A stretch of 64,000 nucleotides of DNA. Origin: Nitrosomonas sp. Nm84 (GTDB lineage Bacteria; Pseudomonadota; Gammaproteobacteria; Burkholderiales; Nitrosomonadaceae). The notes under the pieces were generated by a model, which saw only the letters and a program-made list of their open reading frames with translations, had not been told where the DNA came from and did not search any database. The DNA lies in the NCBI RefSeq assembly GCF_003201565.1, contig NZ_QJJP01000002.1, positions 1-64,000 on the forward strand. Direction: 5' to 3'. Positions 57,421 through 64,000 of this stretch are shown here, piece by piece. Position 1 is the stretch's first letter; every line of letters begins with the position of its first letter. The position numbers and the translations under genes are program-made.

Positions 57421-58140
57421 TTAATGACGGCCGGCTTTGTAGCTAATATTAATTCCGGTAACTATTTTATCGATTTCCCGGCCATTTTCTTCTACCGAAA
57501 CGATGCGAACAGGCAACATGTGATTGCTCGGCGCAAGCCATAGTTTCCTTTTAAGTTTGGAGTTTTTATCTTCCTGACGGGTCAGTACGATTGCTTCTAT
57601 TTCTCCAATCGGAGTACTGAGTATTTCTTTGGTTACTTTGTAGCGCGACAATTGCAGACTATGCCCATTGGTAACATATCGCTCTATATAATGCTTAGAT
57701 AGCGAAGTAAACATGAAATTGTACGATAAGCTCAGGCGATCCAAAGTACCTTCCGGCAATTTTTCCTGTACCTGATGTCCTTTATGACTCAACGTGATGA
57801 TGTGATTACTCCAGTCAAACACAGCTATGCTGGGTTCTTTTTTTCCGCGTTTCTCATAGGCGCGAGAAGGCCGTAATCCCTGTTTGGAGATAGTTCCTTC
57901 GCTATGACGCACAATGCTATTGGGTTCTATGATTTTGAAAACGCCAGTAGCTTGCGCTTCGCTATTAATAGTATAGCTATGCCCGCCATGCGCATGCGTG
58001 ATTTCCATCACTTCAGTGATTTCCCCTTGGCCAATATCCGTTGTCACGGCGTAGCTGATTTCAATGCGTGACGGTATATCTGCCGCAGATACTGAAAAAC
58101 TGAATATGCATAGTAGAAAAATCGGTGAGAAAAATTTCAT
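57421..58140 (-). CDS. DUF3108 family periplasmic protein
   Basis: 239 residues with a signal peptide (MKFFSPIFLLCIFSFSVSA). The family is beta-rich with IEISYAVTTDIGQGEITEVMEI at the start and GLRPSRAYEKRGKKEPSIAVFDW in the middle. The end contains WLAPSNHMLPVRIVSVEENGREIDKIVTGI. Its function is unknown. Its start overlaps the purN stop (58137-58140), and it usually travels with purN in betaproteobacteria. Confidence 0.75.
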   Translation of the reverse strand: MKFFSPIFLLCIFSFSVSAADIPSRIEISYAVTTDIGQGEITEVMEITHAHGGHSYTINSEAQATGVFKIIEPNSIVRHSEGTISKQGLRPSRAYEKRGKKEPSIAVFDWSNHIITLSHKGHQVQEKLPEGTLDRLSLSYNFMFTSLSKHYIERYVTNGHSLQLSRYKVTKEILSTPIGEIEAIVLTRQEDKNSKLKRKLWLAPSNHMLPVRIVSVEENGREIDKIVTGINISYKAGRH

Positions 58141-58775
58141 TCAGGTAATTCCGGTGAATAAAGCGCTGTTTCATTGACACGGGAATCCATCACTTCAACG
58201 TGATTTTCGCCCAATTTGATCCGGTCTTCCATAAACCAGCGTACAGCCTGAGGATAGATGCGGTGTTCCTGTTGCAACACACGGGTCGCCAATATTTCTT
58301 CAGTATCGCCAGATAGTACAGGGATGGCAGCCTGTATCACAATAGGGCCATGATCCAGTTGTGGCGTGACAAAATGAACAGTGCAGCCATGAATTTTGAT
58401 ACCTTCCTGTAGCGCACGTGCATGTGTTCTTAAACCAGGAAATGCGGGTAATAATGATGGATGAATATTCATTAATCGGCCTTGAAAACGGTGCACAAAG
58501 CGATCGCTGAGTATGCGCATGAAGCCGGCCAGTGCAATCAGTTTCGGCTGGCAGGCATCGATTCTTTCTGCCAAAGTAGCATCGAATGATTCGCGATCCG
58601 GAAAAGTGCGATGATCCAAGATAATGGTTTCAATACCATATTTTTTAGCAATTGCTAAGCCTTCTGCATTGGGGTTGCTACTGATGACCGTGATGCGATC
58701 CATTTCAAACTCGGCCTCCAGCAGCGCTTGCATATTACTACCACGACCCGATATCAGAATAACCAATGATTTCAT
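58137..58775 (-). CDS. purN: Phosphoribosylglycinamide formyltransferase
   Basis: 212 residues. The substrate loop is LISGRGSNMQALLEA. The catalytic Asn/His/Asp set lies in ALAGFMRILSDRFV, MNIHPSLLPAFPGLRTHARALQEGIKIHGCTVHFV and LDHGPIVIQAAI. It formylates GAR in purine synthesis. It is 23 bp after purM. Confidence 0.96.
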   Translation of the reverse strand: MKSLVILISGRGSNMQALLEAEFEMDRITVISSNPNAEGLAIAKKYGIETIILDHRTFPDRESFDATLAERIDACQPKLIALAGFMRILSDRFVHRFQGRLMNIHPSLLPAFPGLRTHARALQEGIKIHGCTVHFVTPQLDHGPIVIQAAIPVLSGDTEEILATRVLQQEHRIYPQAVRWFMEDRIKLGENHVEVMDSRVNETALYSPELPE

Positions 58776-58798
58776 GATGTTGTCGTATAAATAATCAC

Positions 58799-59857
58799 TT
58801 ACACTAAAATAGTGGGCGGCTGATTGGGTATGCGCTGTTTGATTTCACCAACTTGCCAGACAGTTTCACCCGAAGTACGCAAACTGTGCATGGCGTTTTC
58901 GGCATGATCTCGCGCAATAACGATCACCATGCCAATGCCGCAATTAAATACGCGCGCCATTTCATAATCCGCGACATTGCCCTGTTGCTGCAACCAGTGA
59001 AATAGCGGCGGCATTTCCCATGTGTTTTTATGCAAAACTGCCATGACTTGATCCGGCAGGATACGCGGCACATTCTCGACCAATCCACCGCCGGTAATGT
59101 GCGCTAAACCCTTAATAGGCAATCGTTTAAGCAACTCAAGCACGGGTTTGACATAAATGCGCGTCGGCGCCATGATGGTGTCGGCAAGCGTCTTGCCGTC
59201 AAGATCGCTGGACAAATCAACGCGGTTATTTTCAATAATCTTGCGAATCAGCGAATATCCATTGGAATGTGCGCCACTGGACGCAAGACCCAGCACAATA
59301 TCGCCTTCCTGTATTGTGGCCCCATTGATGATTCGGTTTTTTTCGACAACACCGACAGCAAATCCGGCCAGATCGTACTCATCGTGCGGATACATGCCGG
59401 GCATTTCGGCCGTTTCGCCGCCAATCAACGCACAACCTGCCAGTTCGCACCCTTTGGCAATACCGCTGATCACTGCAGTAGCTGTTTCCACATTAAGTTT
59501 GCCACAAGCGAAATAATCCAGGAAAAATAAAGGCTCTGCGCCTTGCACCAGAATATCGTTGACACTCATTGCGACCAGATCGATGCCAATGCTGTCATGC
59601 TGATTGAGCTGAAAAGCCAATTTAAGTTTGGTGCCCACGCCATCGGTACCGGAGACCAAGACAGGGTTCTGGTATTGTTTGGAAATTTCAAATAATGCGC
59701 CAAAGCCGCCGATTCCATTGAGCACTTCGGGACGTAAAGTGCGCTTGGCAAATGGTTTGATATTTTCAACCAAGCGATCCCCTGCATCGATGTCTACGCC
59801 GGCATCGCGATAGGAAAGCTGTGTTGTATCAGGATGATCAGAATGAGATGAAGTCAA
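58799..59857 (-). CDS. purM: Phosphoribosylformylglycinamidine cyclo-ligase (AIR synthetase)
   Basis: 352 residues. The family signatures [40 protein letters not shown] and [24 protein letters not shown] are complete. It closes the imidazole ring in purine synthesis. It is the first gene of purM-purN-DUF3108-rsmB. Confidence 0.97.
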   Translation of the reverse strand: MTSSHSDHPDTTQLSYRDAGVDIDAGDRLVENIKPFAKRTLRPEVLNGIGGFGALFEISKQYQNPVLVSGTDGVGTKLKLAFQLNQHDSIGIDLVAMSVNDILVQGAEPLFFLDYFACGKLNVETATAVISGIAKGCELAGCALIGGETAEMPGMYPHDEYDLAGFAVGVVEKNRIINGATIQEGDIVLGLASSGAHSNGYSLIRKIIENNRVDLSSDLDGKTLADTIMAPTRIYVKPVLELLKRLPIKGLAHITGGGLVENVPRILPDQVMAVLHKNTWEMPPLFHWLQQQGNVADYEMARVFNCGIGMVIVIARDHAENAMHSLRTSGETVWQVGEIKQRIPNQPPTILV

Positions 59858-60114
59858 ATTGAGTTCTCGCGTGATTACAGGCAGCGTTGTTTAAAGATGG
59901 TGATTTTACCGCAAATGGATGATGCGCATGCTGTGGATGCGTAAAATCATCTGAATTTCCATTTTAACACCCTCTGGTTGGAGCTAGCATGGGATAGGTA
60001 ACGGGTTGGCAATGCAATTCTGAGTGGGCGATGCTTGATGGTGAGTCGAACGCGTTAGTTTTTCTGAATTTAGGTTGTAATCATATGAAATAAAGTGGTT
60101 TTTTGTGATTCTGT
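59858..60114 (+). other. Gap upstream of purM without a supported gene
   Basis: No ORF with a ribosome site was seen. TGGGCGATGCTTGATGGTG at 60025-60043 matches 18 of 19 bases of 2131-2149. A plus-strand promoter for the next gene follows at 60115-60143. Confidence 0.5.
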
Positions 60115-60143
60115 TTGACATGATGAGATGGCAGTGATATACA
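60115..60143 (+). promoter_or_regulatory. Near-consensus sigma70 promoter
   Basis: TTGACA (60115-60120), 17 bp, then TATACA (60138-60143). It is about 80 bp upstream of the secreted-protein start at 60226. Confidence 0.65.
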
Positions 60144-60225
60144 GAAAATGCAAGAGGGCTGTCTGGTTTGAAATGGATATTCTCTTGATCTTGTGGTGCT
60201 AATTAATCTTTAGAGGAATATGATC

Positions 60226-60759
60226 ATGAAAGTAATCAATTCTGCATTAATGCTGTTGGGACTTTTGGGTTTATTCTGTGGACAAGCTTATGCGACAAAC
60301 GATAGGGTAGGTGGTTCTGGAACCACGGTTAATGTTACGATCAGCGATGAGGTATTGTGGACTACCTTGCGTTCCGTAACCCATACCGTCACCGGCGCTG
60401 GTTTTAATGACTGCATGATCGTAGCCAGTGCCGATGTACAACATCCTGGCGTTGGGGCGGCAGTTCCTGTCGGCGTAGAGCAGACATACCATTTTACGAT
60501 TACAAGGAATGTAACGACGTCGGCGAAAAATACCAGTTGCAGCCGCCAGCTCGGATTTGTCCAAAATAGCGGTGTGAATGATATCAATAGTTCTCCGGTT
60601 GCTACCAATTGCAGTTTTACCGGACTGACTACAACAAATGGCATTGGTGGAGGACCGACACATACTTTCCATTTGCTGGGTATAAAGGATGTTGCCGCTA
60701 CAGTTGATACGCCAGCTTTAGATAGCCGTATTGATTTTGTGTGTGTTGATAGAGACTAA
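60226..60759 (+). CDS. Secreted protein of unknown function
   Basis: 177 residues from the ATG at 60226, with AGAGGA about 10 bp upstream; an in-frame ATG two codons earlier is too close to it. The signal peptide is MKVINSALMLLGLLGLFCGQAYA. The mature part is Thr/Val/Asn-rich, with a beta-type pattern. It has four cysteines (NDCMIV, NTSCSR, TNCSF, DFVCVD) that could pair in two disulfides. No family is recognised. A strong promoter and a weak hairpin after it suggest a single-gene unit. Confidence 0.65.
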   Translation: MKVINSALMLLGLLGLFCGQAYATNDRVGGSGTTVNVTISDEVLWTTLRSVTHTVTGAGFNDCMIVASADVQHPGVGAAVPVGVEQTYHFTITRNVTTSAKNTSCSRQLGFVQNSGVNDINSSPVATNCSFTGLTTTNGIGGGPTHTFHLLGIKDVAATVDTPALDSRIDFVCVDRD

Positions 60760-60944
60760 TTGTTAAGAAAGGTTGCAATCTTAATCCGTGCCGGTAAATT
60801 TTATCTGTCGGTATGATCATTTCAGCAATTTGCCGGGATGGATCTAATATTCACTGATCTTGATTTGGTAACACTCTGAGGAAAGATTCCAATTTTATCA
60901 ACGAAGCTTCCTTGGTGCCTGCCTCAACAGATTACTGTGAAAAG

Positions 60945-60968
60945 AAGCTGTATTCAATAACAGCTTTT
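60945..60968 (+). terminator. Weak terminator-like hairpin
   Basis: AAGCTGT (60945-60951) pairs with ACAGCTT (60960-60966), with the T-run only four long. It lies about 185 bp past the secreted-protein stop. Confidence 0.35.
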
Positions 60969-61136
60969 CGGTTCAGTTCAACGGTTCTTCGCCGGTGTGC
61001 GCATTGAATTTACCTTTCATTTGCGTCAGAATCCCGCTCAAGTATTATGTAATTGTAAATAGTGTCATCATTACGCGTTTCCAGCGGCAATAAAAAGCCG
61101 TTGAGTGGTATGATCAACGCTATTTTGTTGGCAATG

Positions 61137-61166
61137 ATACCGTCGTTACGCGGTATTCGTTTTTTT
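61137..61166 (+). terminator. Hairpin plus T-run in the leader of the aminotransferase (possible attenuator)
   Basis: ATACCG (61137-61142) pairs with CGGTAT (61151-61156), and seven T residues follow (61160-61166). It ends 70 bp before the ATG at 61236, so it could stop transcription before the gene or close an upstream unit. The 475-bp gap 60760-61235 holds no other feature I can support. Confidence 0.45.
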
Positions 61167-61235
61167 CTCTTTTCAGGAACCCGTAGATTCCAGCTTCCAG
61201 TTTTGCTGGTGGTTTTTCAAATGCAGAGGTCGTTC

Positions 61236-62624
61236 ATGTCTTTCAGTATCGCTAACTTGTTATCACAACATCGCACGGATAAATTTGACTTGCACGAGCG
61301 CTATCTGAATGCTCAGATGGTCAGGGTTTTGAAAACAATCGGTTATGATCGGAATTATGAGCGCGCTATCGGGCAATATTTGTATGATGAACACGGTAAC
61401 GAATATCTTGATCTGCTGAGCGGCTTCGGTGTTTATGCGTTTGGCCGCAATCATCCGACCATCGTCAATGCATTAAAAGAGGTGCTGTCACTCGAGATGC
61501 CCGATTTGGTGCAGATGGATGTATCGGTTTTGAGCGGTTTGCTGGCGAAGGAGATTCTGCTCACGACACCGGACAATCTGGAGAGGGTTTTCTTTTGTAA
61601 TTCGGGCACGGAAGCGGTTGAAGCGGCGATAAAGTTTGCGCGTTACGTGACCAAACGCAATCGGATTGTTTGCTGCGATCATGCTTACCATGGTTTGACG
61701 ATGGGGGCTTTATCGTTAAATGGCGAGCAGATTTTTAAGGATGGTTTTGGCCCGTTGTTACAGGATTGTGGTTCGGTGCCATTTAATGATCTTGCAGCAT
61801 TGGAAAGAGCTTTGAGCAACCGCGATGTAGCGGCTTTTATTGTCGAGCCGATTCAGGGCAAGGGCGTCAACATTCCGGATGATAACTATTTGCCTGAGAT
61901 CGAGAAATTATGCAAAAAATATGGCACCTTGTTTGTCGCAGATGAAATTCAAACCGGCCTTGGGCGCACCGGTAAATTCTGGGCGATTGAACACTGGGGT
62001 GTAAAGCCGGACATGATTTGCATGGCTAAGGCGCTTTCCGGCGGTTTTGTTCCGGTCGGCGCGGTGGCCATGACGCAGCAGATTATGGACAAGGTGTTTA
62101 ACCGCATGGACCGTGCGGTCGTGCATGGTTCCACTTTTTCCAAGAATAATATGGCGATGGCTGCTGGTCTGGCCAGCCTGGAAGTGATCAAAGCAGAGAA
62201 TCTGGTTGAGAACAGCGCGAAAATAGGTGCTGAAATAATTAGCAAAATAAATGCACTAACCGATCAATTTGAATTCCTGAAAGAAGTGCGCGGTAAAGGT
62301 TCAATGATTGCGGTGGAGTTCAAATCACCCAGCAGTCTGTCGCTCAAGGCCGCATGGATGATGCTGGAAGCGGCCAACAAAGGATTGTTCTGTCAGATGA
62401 TTACCATTCCATTATTCAAAGAACACAGAATCCTGACGCAAGTGGCAGGGCATGGCATGAATGTAGTCAAACTATTGCCGCCGTTGATACTGACGCAAAA
62501 AGATCTGGATCACATCATCAGTGCATTTACCAAAACCATTGCGGATACCCATCAAGTACCTGGTTCTATTTGGGAGCTCGGCAAAAATCTTGCCAGTCAT
62601 GCGTTAAAAACGAAGGCTGGCTAA
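61236..62624 (+). CDS. Class III aminotransferase, HpnO-like
   Basis: 462 residues from the ATG at 61236 (MSFSIANLL) with AGAGG at good spacing; 58 earlier in-frame residues are not family sequence. The class III (ornithine/acetylornithine type) fold shows VFFCNSGTEAVEAAIKFAR, CCDHAYHGLTMGALSL and FVADEIQTGLGRTGKFWAIEHWGVKPDM. The PLP Lys lies in CMAKALSGGFVPVGAVAM. HpnO enzymes add the amino group of aminobacteriohopanetriol. The closeness to hpnHBMN (5 kb) and the overall form support HpnO, but a generic aminotransferase is possible. Confidence 0.65.
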   Translation: MSFSIANLLSQHRTDKFDLHERYLNAQMVRVLKTIGYDRNYERAIGQYLYDEHGNEYLDLLSGFGVYAFGRNHPTIVNALKEVLSLEMPDLVQMDVSVLSGLLAKEILLTTPDNLERVFFCNSGTEAVEAAIKFARYVTKRNRIVCCDHAYHGLTMGALSLNGEQIFKDGFGPLLQDCGSVPFNDLAALERALSNRDVAAFIVEPIQGKGVNIPDDNYLPEIEKLCKKYGTLFVADEIQTGLGRTGKFWAIEHWGVKPDMICMAKALSGGFVPVGAVAMTQQIMDKVFNRMDRAVVHGSTFSKNNMAMAAGLASLEVIKAENLVENSAKIGAEIISKINALTDQFEFLKEVRGKGSMIAVEFKSPSSLSLKAAWMMLEAANKGLFCQMITIPLFKEHRILTQVAGHGMNVVKLLPPLILTQKDLDHIISAFTKTIADTHQVPGSIWELGKNLASHALKTKAG

Positions 62625-62633
62625 GCATACGAT

Positions 62634-63698
62634 ATGAGCACTGAACGCGCTGACGATATGCATTATCTCTGGTGGTTAATACTGGTTTGCGTCACCGGCG
62701 GATTGATTTATCTGCTCAGTCCGATCCTGACGCCCTTTTTACTGGCAGCAGTGATTGCTTATATCTGCAATCCGATGGTGGCGCATATGGCCGATAAAAG
62801 AATACCACGGACAGCGGGTGCGGTATTGGTGATGTTTTTGTTGCTTGGGGTGTTTGCGGCTTTGGTCCTGATCATGGTGCCGCTATTTGAGGAAGAAGCG
62901 CGGCGCTTGCTGAACAAGATGCCGGTTTACCTGGATCTGTTAAAGAATCATGTGGTTCCCTGGCTGGAAACAAGATTCAACATCAGTTTGCAGCCGGATA
63001 TGAATGTGTTGAAGCAGGCCATATCAGAACACTGGAAGAGTGCCGGCGGCTTTGCTGCGAAAGCGTTGCCTTCCTTAACCAGCGGCGGAATGGCAGTGGT
63101 TGAGTTTGTGGTCAATTTGCTGTTGGTGCCTGTTGTATTGTTTTATCTGCTGCGCGATTGGAATAAGCTGATCAAGTTGATCGATGAGATGATTCCGCGC
63201 TATTGGCACCATCAGGTTTCGCTATTAGCGCATGAGACGGACCGGATTCTGGCGGAATTTTTGCGCGGGCAATTATCCGTCATCGTGCTGATGAGCATGT
63301 GCTATATCACAGGCCTCTGGCTGGTGGGGCTGGAATTTGCGTTACCCATCGGATTAGTGGCTGGGATTCTGGTGTTTGTACCGTATCTCGGCATGATTGT
63401 CGGCCTGACGCTGGCAACGTTTGCCGCAGTGATGCAGTTTCAGGGGTGGGGCGGAGTGATTCCCGTGTGGATTGTGTTTGGTGCTGGTCAATTGCTCGAG
63501 GGCATGCTGATTACACCGTGGCTGGTCGGTGATCGCATTGGATTGCATCCGGTCATGGTCATTTTTGCGTTAATGGCGTTCGGCCAGTTATTTGGCTTCC
63601 TGGGTATTTTGTTGGCACTGCCGGTGAGTGCCGTGCTGTTGGTTTGGCTGCGTCATCTGCATCAGCGCTACCTAGAGAGCAATCTCTATAATTCATAG
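62634..63698 (+). CDS. AI-2E/PerM family membrane transporter
   Basis: 354 residues with seven or eight membrane helices. The family pattern is an N-terminal pair of helices (LWWLILVCVTGGLIYLLSPILTPFLLAAVIAYICNPMV) and a soluble middle. The C-terminal bundle has FVPYLGMIVGLTLATFAAVMQF and LITPWLVGDRIGLHPVMVIFALMAFGQLFGFLGILLALPVSAVLLV. The substrate is unknown; the AI-2 export name is not established here. It follows the aminotransferase by 9 bp. Confidence 0.85.
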   Translation: MSTERADDMHYLWWLILVCVTGGLIYLLSPILTPFLLAAVIAYICNPMVAHMADKRIPRTAGAVLVMFLLLGVFAALVLIMVPLFEEEARRLLNKMPVYLDLLKNHVVPWLETRFNISLQPDMNVLKQAISEHWKSAGGFAAKALPSLTSGGMAVVEFVVNLLLVPVVLFYLLRDWNKLIKLIDEMIPRYWHHQVSLLAHETDRILAEFLRGQLSVIVLMSMCYITGLWLVGLEFALPIGLVAGILVFVPYLGMIVGLTLATFAAVMQFQGWGGVIPVWIVFGAGQLLEGMLITPWLVGDRIGLHPVMVIFALMAFGQLFGFLGILLALPVSAVLLVWLRHLHQRYLESNLYNS

Positions 63699-63737
63699 TT
63701 ATTTGCATGGCTGGACTATGCAGATTGAGCGATTACC

Positions 63738-64000
63738 ATGCAACAGTTGCTGCTAGACATTAAACCTCTGCCATTCCCTACACTGACAAATTTCCTGCCG
63801 GGGCGCAATACTGAGTTGTTGCACATGCTGACTACTATCCTGTCAGGGCAGGAAAAAGAACACTTTGTTTACCTGTGGGGTGGTTTGGGATGCGGTAAAA
63901 GCCATTTGTTACAGGCAACCGTTGCTGCCTATACCCAAAAAAACCTAAAAGCGGTATATTTCTCCGCCGGGAAACGCTGCGAGTTTTCTGTGGATGGTGA
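63738..64000 (+). CDS. hda: DnaA inactivator Hda, N-terminal part (cut by window end)
   Basis: The ATG at 63738 starts MQQLLLDIKPLPFPTLTNFLPGRNTELL, and the Walker A motif GGLGCGKSHLL follows near residue 52. This is the DnaA-like AAA+ domain of Hda, which with the sliding clamp promotes ATP hydrolysis by DnaA. About 87 residues are visible. It is 39 bp after the transporter gene. Confidence 0.88.
   Translation, partial: MQQLLLDIKPLPFPTLTNFLPGRNTELLHMLTTILSGQEKEHFVYLWGGLGCGKSHLLQATVAAYTQKNLKAVYFSAGKRCEFSVDG

Overview
This 64 kb window looks like chromosome from a betaproteobacterium of the Nitrosomonas type (Nitrosomonadaceae). The reasons are the purM-purN-DUF3108-rsmB block, an AI-2E transporter next to hda, hopanoid genes, a PEP-CTERM surface protein and the moderate GC content. 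The assignment is by gene content and style only; no rRNA or other taxonomic marker is present.

Layout. 1-500: an IS3-type element has cut the trailer end of a CRISPR array, and a stretch with hairpins and a strong terminator follows. 578-11302: housekeeping and envelope genes (SleB-like hydrolase, CAT-anticodon tRNA, ubiquinone hydroxylase, DsbC, a HAF-repeat PEP-CTERM protein, MltA, a 36-residue membrane protein, Nif3-like protein, membrane-anchored HtrA protease, MFS permease). 11303-11731: an intergenic element with three DnaA boxes. 11732-17485: secF, secD, yajC, tgt and queA on the minus strand, then tRNA-Leu(CAA), an IS terminus relic and a phosphate-type porin. 19235-23992: a tight minus-strand run of cysteine desulfurase, nucleotidyltransferase, HIT-like protein, fatty acid desaturase, gpmA and a hypoxanthine/uracil-DNA glycosylase. 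Upstream of this run, at 24100-24337, lies a second, inverted copy of the DnaA-box element. 24440-26284 encodes a protein made almost wholly of 40 unbroken 14-residue repeats.

26448-40821 is a flagellar locus: fliFGHIJKLMNOPQR on the minus strand, and an FlrB/FlrC-type two-component pair plus fliE on the plus strand. After a YheS-type ABC-F gene come two lipid clusters. The first (43099-47324) encodes a fatty acyl-AMP ligase, an extended SDR, an acyl carrier protein and a serine palmitoyltransferase-like alpha-oxoamine synthase. This is the gene set known from bacterial ceramide synthesis. The second (50349-55971) is hpnH, hpnB, hpnM and hpnN, for hopanoid side-chain addition and transport, with a possible hpnO aminotransferase at 61236. 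The window ends with rsmB, DUF3108, purN, purM, a secreted protein, the hpnO-like gene, a PerM-type transporter and the start of hda.

The strongest leads are: (1) the paired, inverted, roughly 230-bp intergenic elements with DnaA-box triplets at 11410-11640 and 24100-24337; (2) the sphingolipid-type operon close to hopanoid genes; (3) the 40 x 14-residue repeat protein. All calls come from reading the sequence; no database search was run.
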